The translations under genes and the position numbers were made by a program. This document shows positions 32,093 to 42,474 of a stretch of DNA of 64,000 nt, piece by piece. The stretch covers positions 1-64,000 of the forward strand of contig NZ_NTGE01000114.1 in the NCBI RefSeq assembly GCF_002291145.1, read 5' to 3'. The stretch is from Streptomyces sp. SA15. GTDB lineage: Bacteria > Actinomycetota > Actinomycetes > Streptomycetales > Streptomycetaceae. Under the pieces are notes generated by a model, which was not told the DNA's origin, did no database searches, and was given only the letters and a program-made list of their open reading frames with translations. Every line of letters starts with the position of its first letter. The first letter of the stretch is position 1.

Positions 32093-33139
32093 TCAGTACG
32101 CGACCGTGATGCGCCGGGCCGGGCCGTCGACGCGCACGGTGCCGCCGTACGGGATGACCAGTTGAGGGTCGGTGTGCCCGAAGTCCACGTCGAAGACGAT
32201 CGTGGTCTCGGGGGCGTAGATCCGCATGGCACGCAGCACGGCCTCGCGCTGCTCGGCGGCGTAACGAGCGCCCTCCTCCGGGCTGTTGGGGCGTTCGAAG
32301 GACCAGGTCTTCGGGCGGCCCATCAGGAGCGCGGAGAAGCGCTGGAGCAGGCCGCGCTCGCCCATGTTCCGCAGGGTGCAGAAGACCTCCGTGCCGCTCG
32401 GCAGGTCCTCCGAGGTCTCCAGGAGCAGCACTCCACCGTCGTACACCGTCAGATCGTGGCAGACCTCGCGGTCGGCCATCAGCAGCCAGCCGAGGATCTC
32501 CAGGTTGCCGCCCCAACTGCGGCCCTCGACCACCCTGTCGGCGTTCAGCCAGGTCCACCCGGTGCCGGGCCGCGTCTCCGGCTCCGCCTCGAAGGTCGCG
32601 GGGTCCGCCCAGTCGCGGTCGACGTCACTCCAGCGCTCGGCGGGCCTCAGTTCGTACTCGCTCGAGGTGAACAGGGCCGCCCGCAGGGACTCGGCGGTCT
32701 GCGGGTGCAGGGCGCCGGGGCGGCCCAGTTGGACCATCACGGTCGCGCCGTGGTAGGCGACGATCCCGGTGTTGTGCAGGTAGGCGAGCAGGTTCGTGTT
32801 GTCGCTCATCCCGAAGAAAGGCTTCGGGTTCGCCCGGATCAACTCCCGGTCCAGCAGCGGCAGCACGGTGATCTGGTCGTCGCCGCCGATCGACGCCATG
32901 ACCGCCTTGACGCCGGGGTCGGCGAAGGCCGCGTGGATGTCGTCGGCACGCTCCCGCGGCGTCGTCCCCATCTTCCGGGTCGTCGGATACTCGACGGGCT
33001 CGAGGCCGTACTCCGTGCGCAGCCGCTCCAAGCCCAGCTCGTAGGGGCGCGGGAAGAGCTCGGGCAGGCCGTCGGAAGGCGAGATGACGGCTATGCGGTC
33101 GCCGGGTAAGGGCTTGGGAGGGTACGCGGGTGTCGTCAT
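32093..33139 (-). CDS. LD-carboxypeptidase, S66 family (LdcA/MccF-like)
   Basis: A 348-aa S66 peptidase. The N-terminal domain has RIAVISPSDG and the nucleophile elbow FFGMSDNTNLLAYL (Ser112), then the C-terminal GGNLEILGWL and VDFGHTDPQLVIPYG (Glu/His of the Ser-Glu-His triad). The family trims the terminal D-residue of murein tetrapeptides in the cytoplasm or cleaves microcin C7-like peptidyl-nucleotides (MccF, self-immunity). No signal peptide, so cytoplasmic. The start ATG 33139 is chosen over 33175 because the family begins near PPKPLPGDRIAVISP. Divergent from aroQ. Confidence 0.87.
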   Translation of the reverse strand: MTTPAYPPKPLPGDRIAVISPSDGLPELFPRPYELGLERLRTEYGLEPVEYPTTRKMGTTPRERADDIHAAFADPGVKAVMASIGGDDQITVLPLLDRELIRANPKPFFGMSDNTNLLAYLHNTGIVAYHGATVMVQLGRPGALHPQTAESLRAALFTSSEYELRPAERWSDVDRDWADPATFEAEPETRPGTGWTWLNADRVVEGRSWGGNLEILGWLLMADREVCHDLTVYDGGVLLLETSEDLPSGTEVFCTLRNMGERGLLQRFSALLMGRPKTWSFERPNSPEEGARYAAEQREAVLRAMRIYAPETTIVFDVDFGHTDPQLVIPYGGTVRVDGPARRITVAY

Positions 33140-33224
33140 CCCGCGAGGGTACGAGCCGTCGCTCCCTCCTCGCACCGTGATAAACCGGGTGCGAGCATCC
33201 CGCCTTCACCGGACCGGAGGAACC

Positions 33225-33698
33225 GTGCCCCGCACCCTGGCCAACGCCCCGATCATGATCCTCAACGGCCCCAACCTGAACCTGCTGGGTCAGCGCCAGC
33301 CGGAGATCTACGGCTCCGACACCCTCGCCGACGTTGAGGCCCTGTGCGCCAAGGCGGCGGCCGCGCACGGCGGCATGGTGGACTTCCGTCAGTCCAACCA
33401 CGAGGGCGAGCTGGTCGACTGGATCCACGAGGCGCGGCTGAACCACTGCGGGATCGTCATCAACCCGGGTGCCTACTCGCACACGTCAGTGGCGATTCTG
33501 GACGCACTCAGCACCTGCGACGGACTGCCGGTGCTGGAGGTCCACATCTCCAACATCCACCAGCGCGAGTCTTTCCGGCATCACTCGTACGTCTCGCTGC
33601 GCGCCGACGGGGTCATCGCGGGGTGCGGGGTGCAGGGGTACGTGTTCGGCGTCGAGCGGGTCGCGGCGCTGGCGCGGGCGGGTCAGGCCGAGGCGTAA
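33225..33698 (+). CDS. aroQ: Type II 3-dehydroquinate dehydratase
   Basis: A 157-aa type II dehydroquinase: NGPNLNLLGQRQPEIYG (catalytic Tyr29 and the flexible-lid Arg24), RQSNHEGELVDWIHEA, NPGAYSHTSVAILDAL, EVHISNIHQRESFRHHS (general-acid His) and AGCGVQGY. It converts 3-dehydroquinate to 3-dehydroshikimate, either in aromatic amino-acid synthesis or in quinate breakdown; it acts as a dodecamer. GTG 33225 is set by GGAGG four bases upstream. It is solitary: no other shikimate gene is in the window, which leaves a catabolic or secondary-metabolite role open. Confidence 0.95.
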   Translation: MPRTLANAPIMILNGPNLNLLGQRQPEIYGSDTLADVEALCAKAAAAHGGMVDFRQSNHEGELVDWIHEARLNHCGIVINPGAYSHTSVAILDALSTCDGLPVLEVHISNIHQRESFRHHSYVSLRADGVIAGCGVQGYVFGVERVAALARAGQAEA

Positions 33699-33723
33699 GT
33701 CCCGCTGTCTAGGCGGACGCCCC

Positions 33724-34476
33724 TTACAGCCGCCCCGCCTCCACGATCCGCCGCAGGAAGCGCCGCGTGCGCTCCTGCTGCGGATCGCCGAAGATCTGCT
33801 CGGCCGTGCCGCGCTCCAGAACCACCCCTCCGTCCAGAAAACAAACCTGGTCGGCGACATCTCGGGCGAAGCCCATCTCGTGCGTCGCCAGCACCATGGT
33901 CATACCGTCCTCTTTGAGGTCGCGGACGACGGTGAGAACTTCACCCACGAGCTCGGGGTCGAGGGCGGCGGTGATCTCGTCGAGCAGCAGCAACCGGGGA
34001 CGTACCGCCAGAGCGCGGACGATCGCCGCCCGCTGCTGCTGGCCGCCGCTCAGCCGGTCCGGGTACTCGCCCGCCTTCTCGCCCAGCCCGAGCCGCTCGA
34101 GGAGCTCACGCGCGCGTGCCTCGGCCTCCGCGCGGGACACACCGTGCACTCGGCGCGGGGCCAGGGTGATGTTCTCCAGGACCGTCATGTGCGGAAAGAG
34201 GTTGTACGCCTGGAAGACCACGCCGATACGGCGGCGTACCGCGTCCTGGTCGGCACGCGGGTCGGTGATCTCCTCGTCGTCCAGCCAGATCGCGCCGTCG
34301 TCGATCTCCTCCAGGAGGTTGGCACAGCGCAGCAGCGTGGACTTGCCGGAGCCGGAGGCGCCGATCAGCGCGGTCACCGTGTGCGGCGCGACTTCCAGGT
34401 CGACGTCCCGCAGCACTACCGAGCCGCCGAAGGTCTTGCGGACTGACTCCATCCGCAGCACGGGTGCGTCGCTCAC
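33724..34476 (-). CDS. Polar amino-acid ABC importer ATPase
   Basis: A 250-aa GlnQ/HisP-type ATPase: Walker A LIGASGSGKSTLLRC, Q-loop VVFQAYNLFPHMTVLENI, signature LSGGQQQRAAIVRAL, Walker B LLLLDEITAALDPEL (Glu after the Asp) and H-loop THEMGFARDVAD. It powers the adjacent permease. The GTG start overlaps the permease stop by 4 bp (GTGA). Last gene of the three-gene minus-strand operon and convergent with aroQ. The LLDEI wording, with Ile where most have Pro, is common in this subfamily. Confidence 0.93.
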   Translation of the reverse strand: MSDAPVLRMESVRKTFGGSVVLRDVDLEVAPHTVTALIGASGSGKSTLLRCANLLEEIDDGAIWLDDEEITDPRADQDAVRRRIGVVFQAYNLFPHMTVLENITLAPRRVHGVSRAEAEARARELLERLGLGEKAGEYPDRLSGGQQQRAAIVRALAVRPRLLLLDEITAALDPELVGEVLTVVRDLKEDGMTMVLATHEMGFARDVADQVCFLDGGVVLERGTAEQIFGDPQQERTRRFLRRIVEAGRL

Positions 34477-35390
34477 AGTGATCCTCCCTGGGCCCGCTGA
34501 CGGTCCATCCGGGCCGTCACCCAGTCGGTGAACCGGGTCATCGGGATGGTCAGCGCCACGAAGACCAGGCCCGCGACGATGTACGGCGTGTAGTTGAGGC
34601 TGCGGCCCACGATGATGTCGGCGGCCCGTACGGCGTCGATCGCGCCGCCGATCGACACGAGCCCGGTGTCCTTCTGGAGGGACACCAGGTCGTTCAGCAG
34701 GGGCGGCACCTGACGGCGCACGGCCTGCGGCAGGACGACGTACCGCAGCGCCTGCCGGTTGGTCAGGCCGAGCGAGCGGGCCGCGGCGCGCTGCGAGGGG
34801 TGCACGGACTCGATGCCGGCGCGGAACACCTCGGCGACGTACGCCGAGTACGTCAGCGTCAGCGCCGTACCGCCCAGCAGCACCGGGTCGACGGTCACGC
34901 CCTGCAGTCGCAGCGCGGGGACACCGAGGACCACGATCATCAGGTTGATGATGAGCGGCAGGCCCCGGAAGAAGTCGGTGTACGCGGCGGCCAGCACCCG
35001 CAGCGGGAAGAACACCGGGCCCCGAAGGGTGCGGGCGACGGCGATCAGCATCCCGAGGACCAGCACGGCGGCGCCGCAGATCAGCAGCAGCCGGACGTTG
35101 AGCCAGAGCCCTTCGAGGACCTTGGGGAACGCCTCGCGCGCGTAGCCCCAGTCGAAGAACGTCTCCTTGGTGCGCGGCCAGCCGGGCGCGTTGACGACGA
35201 CCACATAGAGGACGACGCCCGTGAGCAGGGTCGAGAGCGCGCCGATCGCCGTGGCACGACGGGAGCGGGCGCGCTTGTAGGCCTCGCGCTCGATCCGCCG
35301 CTGCGACGGGACGTATCCGTCGCCCCCGCCGGTCATGTCACCCTTGTCGTCCGCGCCCTCCTGGCCGGACTCCTCCTTCGTGACCGTCAC
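34473..35390 (-). CDS. Polar amino-acid ABC importer permease
   Basis: A 305-aa HisM/GlnP-type inner-membrane protein. A charged, Lys/Arg/Gly-rich N-terminal region is followed by one membrane helix (GALSTLLTGVVLYVVVVNA) and then the core with FFRGLPLIINLMIVV, the EAA loop YVAEVFRAGIESVHPSQRAAARSLGL and PQAVRRQVPPLLNDLVSLQKDTGL. GTG 35390 forms a GTGA overlap with the substrate-binding protein stop, so it is preferred to ATG 35336. One permease gene is present, so the transporter would use a homodimer or a partner encoded elsewhere. Confidence 0.9.
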   Translation of the reverse strand: MTVTKEESGQEGADDKGDMTGGGDGYVPSQRRIEREAYKRARSRRATAIGALSTLLTGVVLYVVVVNAPGWPRTKETFFDWGYAREAFPKVLEGLWLNVRLLLICGAAVLVLGMLIAVARTLRGPVFFPLRVLAAAYTDFFRGLPLIINLMIVVLGVPALRLQGVTVDPVLLGGTALTLTYSAYVAEVFRAGIESVHPSQRAAARSLGLTNRQALRYVVLPQAVRRQVPPLLNDLVSLQKDTGLVSIGGAIDAVRAADIIVGRSLNYTPYIVAGLVFVALTIPMTRFTDWVTARMDRQRAQGGSL

Positions 35391-36271
35391 TTGAGCACCG
35401 GGGCGTCGACGGCGTCGGACAGCCACTGCTGCTCGAGCTTCGCCAGCGTGCCGTCCTCGCGCAGCGCGTCCACGGCGTCCGTCACGCACGAGGTGAGCGC
35501 GCTGCCCTTGTCGAGGACGAGCCCGAACTGCTCCGGCGTACCGCTCTGGTTCTCGAACTGCCCCACGATCTTCGCGTCCGTCACCTCGGCCGAGGTGATG
35601 TAGAAGGCGGTCGGCAGGTCCACGACGATGGCGTCGACCTGGCCGTTCTGCAGCGCGGACTTGGCCTGGTCGTTCTTGGCGTACGCGGCGGCCGCCTGCT
35701 TCGGCCGCACCACGTCGTTGATGTAGTTGAGGCTGGTGGTGCCGACCTGGGCGCCCAGCTTCACGTCCTTCAGGTCCGCGATGCTCTTCGCCTTCGCGGC
35801 CTTGGAGTCCTTCAGCGCGATGACGGCCTGGCGCACGTCGTAGTAGCCGGACGAGAAGTCCACGGCCTTCTTGCGCTCGTCGCTGATGGACACCTGGTTG
35901 ATGTCGAAGTCGAACGTCTTCTCGCCGGGCGCGAAGGCCTTGTTGAAGGGGACGCTCTGCCAGACGACGGCGTTCTTGTCGTAGCCGAGTTGCTTCGCCA
36001 CGGCGTACGCGACCGCCGACTCGAAGCCCTCGCCGTTCGCGGGCTTGTCGTCCTTGAACCACGGCTCGTACGCGGGCTCGTCGGTGGCGATGGTCAGCTT
36101 GCCGGAGGCCTTGGTGCTCAACTTGCCCTTGGCGCAGGTGGTCCCGGCCGAACCCGAAGGCGAGTCGGCCGCCTTCTCCTCCGGCTGCGGAGCACAGCCG
36201 ACGGCGGTGGCGAGCAGGGCGATGGTCGCGGCGGCGACGGCGCGGCGCAGCGCGCGCGGGGCAGGATGCAT
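35387..36271 (-). CDS. Amino-acid ABC importer substrate-binding lipoprotein
   Basis: A 294-aa periplasmic-binding-fold lipoprotein: basic N-terminus, hydrophobic segment and lipobox ATAVGC (Cys26), then LTIATDEPAYEPWF, GFESAVAYAVAKQLG, FDINQVSISDERKKAVDFSSGYYD and GAQVGTTSLNYI, the family-3 (glutamine/histidine/arginine) pattern. ATG 36271 is supported by a leaderless promoter: TCGACA-18-CAATCT and 6 nt to the ATG. GTG 36313 is an alternative but lies upstream of the -35 box. First gene of the importer operon; two palindromes related to the one before the XRE-like gene at 43652-44608 lie upstream. Confidence 0.9.
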   Translation of the reverse strand: MHPAPRALRRAVAAATIALLATAVGCAPQPEEKAADSPSGSAGTTCAKGKLSTKASGKLTIATDEPAYEPWFKDDKPANGEGFESAVAYAVAKQLGYDKNAVVWQSVPFNKAFAPGEKTFDFDINQVSISDERKKAVDFSSGYYDVRQAVIALKDSKAAKAKSIADLKDVKLGAQVGTTSLNYINDVVRPKQAAAAYAKNDQAKSALQNGQVDAIVVDLPTAFYITSAEVTDAKIVGQFENQSGTPEQFGLVLDKGSALTSCVTDAVDALREDGTLAKLEQQWLSDAVDAPVLK

Positions 36272-36277
36272 GGCGGG

Positions 36278-36307
36278 AGATTGACAGCCCGCCGACCCGT
36301 TTGTCGA
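36278..36307 (-). promoter_or_regulatory. Leaderless promoter of ABC importer operon
   Basis: On the minus strand, TCGACA (36307-36302), 18 bp, CAATCT (36283-36278), then 6 nt to ATG 36271. No ribosome-binding site is present. Confidence 0.5.
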
Positions 36308-36354
36308 GGTCACAGCGGGAATTGTCCGGATAGTGGGAACGGGTGTTGCATTCT

Positions 36355-36369
36355 TGTGAACACTTCCCG
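36355..36369. promoter_or_regulatory. Half-conserved copy of TGTGAA-N3-TTCACA palindrome
   Basis: TGTGAACACTTCCCG keeps the left arm TGTGAA and the CTTC core of the perfect palindromes at 36514 and 44622. It lies about 85 bp upstream of the ABC importer start. Confidence 0.4.
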
Positions 36370-36512
36370 CGAAGGTCGCCGGGGCCGCCGGTCGAGGGCG
36401 GGGATCGGAAGACCGGCGGCCCGTACCGCGCAGGAGCCGTCATCCTGTGCGGGGCTGCTTCCAGTTGACTGCGCAACCATGTGCGCGGGGAGCGTGCGCG
36501 TGACACCGGCGT

Positions 36513-36529
36513 GTGTGAATGCTTCACAC
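36513..36529. promoter_or_regulatory. Perfect 17-bp palindrome upstream of ABC importer
   Basis: GTGTGAA-TGC-TTCACAC, a perfect inverted repeat. Its 15-bp core TGTGAATGCTTCACA is identical to the site at 44622-44636 before an XRE-like regulator. It lies in the 320-bp gene-free interval (36272-36591) between the MBL gene 3' end and the importer start; the rest of that interval shows no other feature. Confidence 0.65.
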
Positions 36530-36591
36530 GGGGCGCGTGCACGGCGCTGGCCCGGGGCGCGCATTCAGTACGCGCGCCCGCGTGCCGACGC

Positions 36592-37248
36592 TCACCACCC
36601 GCGCGCGTGCCACTCCGGCAGATGCGGCCGCTCCGCGCCGAGCGTGGTGTCGTCGCCGTGCCCCGGGTAGACCCAGGTCTCGTCCGGCAGCACGTCGAAG
36701 ATCTTCGTCTCGACGTCGTGGATCAGGCTGGCGAACGCCTTCGGATCCTTACGGGTGTTGCCCACGCCGCCCGGGAAAAGGCAGTCGCCCGTGAACACGT
36801 GGGGATGCCCGTGCGGGTCGTCGTAGACGAGGGCGATCGAGCCCGGCGTGTGCCCGACCAGATGGCGCGCGGTGAGCTCTACCCGCCCCACACGGAGGAC
36901 GTCGCCGTCGTCCACCAGCACGTCGGTCGGCACGGGAATGCCGTCGGCGTCGTCGCGTCCGGCGTAGGTACGGGCGTCGGTGGCCGCGACGACCTCGGCG
37001 AGCGCCTGCCAGTGATCGCCGTGCTGGTGCGTGGTGACCACAGACGCGATGCCGTCGTCGCCGATCGTGCCGAGCAGGGTCTCGGCGTCGTTGGCCGCGT
37101 CGATCAGCAACTGCTCGTCGGTGGCCCGGCAGCGCAGCAGATAGGCGTTGTTGTTCATCGGGCCGACCGCGATCTTCGTGATCATCAGGTCCTTGAGTTC
37201 ATGCACGTCGGCAGGGCCGCCGACCGTCACCTGGCCGCTGTACGTCAT
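36592..37248 (-). CDS. MBL-fold metallo-hydrolase (glyoxalase II-like)
   Basis: A 218-aa metallo-beta-lactamase-fold enzyme: THQHGDHWQAL (metal site HxHxDH), VGHTPGSIAL (His), FTGDCLFPGGVGNT (Asp bridge) and YPGHGDDTTLGAE (final His). The pattern matches glyoxalase II/persulfide-dioxygenase-like thioester hydrolases; in actinomycetes a mycothiol conjugate is a plausible substrate. TAGGCT on the minus strand 6 nt before the ATG fits a leaderless start. The next gene upstream on the same strand is a mycothiol-dependent isomerase-like protein, a sensible neighbour. Confidence 0.87.
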   Translation of the reverse strand: MTYSGQVTVGGPADVHELKDLMITKIAVGPMNNNAYLLRCRATDEQLLIDAANDAETLLGTIGDDGIASVVTTHQHGDHWQALAEVVAATDARTYAGRDDADGIPVPTDVLVDDGDVLRVGRVELTARHLVGHTPGSIALVYDDPHGHPHVFTGDCLFPGGVGNTRKDPKAFASLIHDVETKIFDVLPDETWVYPGHGDDTTLGAERPHLPEWHARGW

Positions 37249-37292
37249 GGCGTCAGCCTATAGCGGGGGAGCGGCCCGGAGACGTCCTGGTG

Positions 37293-37979
37293 CTACAGCG
37301 GAGGGAGTGCGGGCAGGGTGCCGCCACGCACTGTCAGCCCAGAGCCGTCACGGCGTCCGGCGAGCCAGCCGAGCAGGTCGGGTCCGGTGCCCGTGACGGT
37401 GACCTCGGGTGTGCTCGCCTCGCGGCCCGTGCCCCACGCGCGCATGCCGTCCGTGAGGTGGGTGGCCGGCACGTCGGGGTGGCCGCTGAAGCGCTCGGTC
37501 AGGAAGTCGATCTCCCGCTCCACGAACTCGGCGGGAAGATCCTCCAGCTCGTACCCGATCCCGAGGTCCACATGATGCAGCTCCACCTCGACCCACCGCC
37601 GGAACGGCACCCGGGACGCCGAGTCGGTGACCCCGTTGCGCAGCTCGACCGTGCGCGACCAGTCCGCCGGGGCGGTCCCGGTCTCCTGGAAGCGGGCCGC
37701 GCTCTCGCGCAGTTCGGCGAGCTGGACGTCGAGGGGGCGCGGGGCGTCCCGCTCGATGTCGGCGTCACGCGCCTCGGCGGAGGCGTACATGGGACGCCCC
37801 TCCAGGACGTTCACGAGGGCGTCGGCGTTCCGGGAGAGATGGGCCAGGATGTGGCCACGGGTCCAGCCGGGCAGGCGTGACGGCTCGGACACGGACGCGT
37901 TGTCCAATTTGGCGGCTGCGGTGAGCAGCCGCTCCGTCGCATCGCGTACAGACGCCAGGTCATGGGCGTGATCAATCAT
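37293..37979 (-). CDS. Maleylpyruvate isomerase/DinB-like mycothiol-dependent protein
   Basis: A 228-aa protein of the mycothiol-dependent maleylpyruvate isomerase N-terminal (MDMPI_N, DinB-like four-helix) family. It has LPGWTRGHILAHLSRNADALVNVL near the N-terminus and VPFRRWVEVELHHVDLGIGYE with the His metal ligands, followed by a small C-terminal domain. The family uses mycothiol for isomerisation or detoxification; the true substrate is unknown. ATG 37979 is leaderless (TAGGGT and 7 nt). The in-frame extension to 38186 runs into the uvrA promoter and is rejected. Divergent from uvrA. Confidence 0.85.
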   Translation of the reverse strand: MIDHAHDLASVRDATERLLTAAAKLDNASVSEPSRLPGWTRGHILAHLSRNADALVNVLEGRPMYASAEARDADIERDAPRPLDVQLAELRESAARFQETGTAPADWSRTVELRNGVTDSASRVPFRRWVEVELHHVDLGIGYELEDLPAEFVEREIDFLTERFSGHPDVPATHLTDGMRAWGTGREASTPEVTVTGTGPDLLGWLAGRRDGSGLTVRGGTLPALPPL

Positions 37980-37986
37980 GGTCCTG

Positions 37987-38019
37987 ACCCTAGACCCGCC
38001 ACACCTTTGGGTGAAGGTG
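37987..38019 (-). promoter_or_regulatory. Leaderless promoter with overlapping dyad, MDMPI gene
   Basis: On the minus strand, TTCACC (38015-38010), 17 bp, TAGGGT (37992-37987), then 7 nt to ATG. A perfect 6-6-6 inverted repeat CACCTT-N6-AAGGTG (38002-38019) covers the -35 box and could be an operator. Confidence 0.5.
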
Positions 38020-38124
38020 GTGAACAGGCGCCGTAAATCGAATGTGCGTGCTATAGGGTCTGGCGTGGCGTCGGGCATGCTGGATGGCCGGGGATTGTTA
38101 TGCCTCCTGGGAATCCGACCGGCG

Positions 38125-38147
38125 TTGTCAGTGGCTCCCCCTAGTCT
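38125..38147 (+). promoter_or_regulatory. RecA-NDp-type damage promoter of uvrA
   Basis: TTGTCAGTG (38125-38133), 8 bp, TAGTCT (38142-38147): exact consensus. Unlike ogt and uvrB, a leader of about 50 nt separates it from GTG 38204. Confidence 0.87.
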
Positions 38148-38203
38148 GAGAAAGCACGGGGGCCTCGCCCCTGTCACTTCTCTCAAGAAAGGTGCGGACC
38201 GGC

Positions 38204-41233
<3,030 letters not shown>

Positions 41234-41271
41234 CCGAAGGGCCGGACGGGCAACTCGCCAAGGCCCGCAAG

Positions 41272-41331
41272 GGGGTGGGCCCGGACCGCTGCGGCTGAGC
41301 AGATGCAGCCGACAGCGGCCCGGGTCACCCC
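41272..41331 (+). terminator. Long bulged hairpin and T-tract after uvrA
   Basis: GGGGTG (41272-41277) pairs with CACCCC (41326-41331). Inside, CCCGG, CCGCTG and CGGCT blocks pair with their complements, giving about 22 bp with small bulges around a 10-nt loop, followed by TTT. The remaining gene-free sequence to 41568 shows nothing recognisable. Confidence 0.7.
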
Positions 41332-41568
41332 TTTGCGCGCGCCTGCCGTACACGTGGGGGCATCATCGCGACCATGGCGGAACGGGCAAGTAGCGCCGCG
41401 CGGGGCACTACGCCGACGCATGCCCCCACTGCCGGCCGTGTCGGCGGCGGCCCTCGGCCACCTCGTGCTGCGCCTCGACCCCACGGAGAGCCGGTCCACC
41501 GGTGTGACATCGCCGCGGCCGGAAGGCCCGGGCGGGACGGGGCAACCGTAGACCGGAGTCTCGAAGGC

Positions 41569-42474
41569 TCAGGCCAGTTCCGCCGCGAACGGCGGCTCGG
41601 CCCCCGCGCGTGAGCACGTGATCGCCGCCGCGCGGGCGGCGAAACGCAGCAGCCGGGTCCAACCGTCGGCGCCCAGGCCCACGAGCGCCTGCGGGGACAG
41701 GGCGTCCCGGTCGGACAGGCCGTGCAGCAGGGCCGCGTTCACGGTGTCGCCGGCGCCGATCGTGTCCACGACGTCGACCTTCTCGCCCGGCACGGCGTAC
41801 ACCGCGCCGTCCCGGGTGAAGGCCGTCAGGCCGTCGCCACCCTGGGTGATCACGACGGCTGCGGGGCCGGCGGCCAGCCACTCCTGCGGGGTGCCGCCCA
41901 GCCACCGAGCGTCCTCCTCGGACAGCTTGAGCAGCGACACCGACGGCAGCCAGCTCTTGAACCGCGCCCGATAGGCGTCCGCGTCGGGAATCAGCCCCGT
42001 CCGGATGTTCGGGTCGAGCGTGGTGAACACGCCCTGCGCGGCCGCGCCCCGCATCAGATCCTCGTAGGCGCTCGCGCCCGGCTCCAGGACCAGCGAGCAG
42101 GTGCCGAAGGACACCGCCCGCGTCCCCGCCGGCAGCCCGGAGGGCGCCGTGAACAGCCGGTCGGCGGTGCCGTCGACGTAGAAGGAGTACGCGGCCGAGC
42201 CGTGCCCGTCGATCGTGGCGACCGCGAGGGTGGTCGGCTCCGTGCCACGCTGTACGGCCGACACGTCGACGCCGGACTCCCGCAGCCTGTCCAGCAGGGC
42301 CTCGCCGAAGGCGTCGTACGAGACGCGGGAGCAGAAGGCCGTGGGGGAGCCGAGGCGGCCGAGGGCGACGGCCGTGTTGTAGGGGCCGCCGCCGAGCGCC
42401 GGCTTCAGGTCCGCGAGGGCGCCCGTGCCCTGCGGTACCAGGTCGATCAGGGCCTCACCGGCGACGACGATCAC
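41569..42474 (-). CDS. PfkB-family carbohydrate kinase (fructokinase-like)
   Basis: A 301-aa ribokinase-fold kinase: IVVAGEALIDLVPQG, ALGGGPYNTAVALGRLG (signature 1), TLDPNIRTGLIPD, VVITQGGDGLTAFTRDG and DTIGAGDTVNAALLHGL (signature 2, catalytic Asp). The pattern is closest to fructokinases. GTG 42474 overlaps the LacI stop as GTGA, so kinase and regulator form one coupled operon; the ligand of the LacI protein is then probably the kinase substrate or product. No dedicated sugar transporter is adjacent. The open frame beyond 42474 is LacI sequence in another frame. Confidence 0.88.
   Translation of the reverse strand: MIVVAGEALIDLVPQGTGALADLKPALGGGPYNTAVALGRLGSPTAFCSRVSYDAFGEALLDRLRESGVDVSAVQRGTEPTTLAVATIDGHGSAAYSFYVDGTADRLFTAPSGLPAGTRAVSFGTCSLVLEPGASAYEDLMRGAAAQGVFTTLDPNIRTGLIPDADAYRARFKSWLPSVSLLKLSEEDARWLGGTPQEWLAAGPAAVVITQGGDGLTAFTRDGAVYAVPGEKVDVVDTIGAGDTVNAALLHGLSDRDALSPQALVGLGADGWTRLLRFAARAAAITCSRAGAEPPFAAELA

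Noticed and set aside
34473..36542. A single 689-aa minus-strand frame covering permease and binding-protein region
   Set aside because: Only the C-terminal 305 residues are the permease; the rest is the binding protein read out of frame. Overlapping GTGA at 35387-35390 marks the real boundary.
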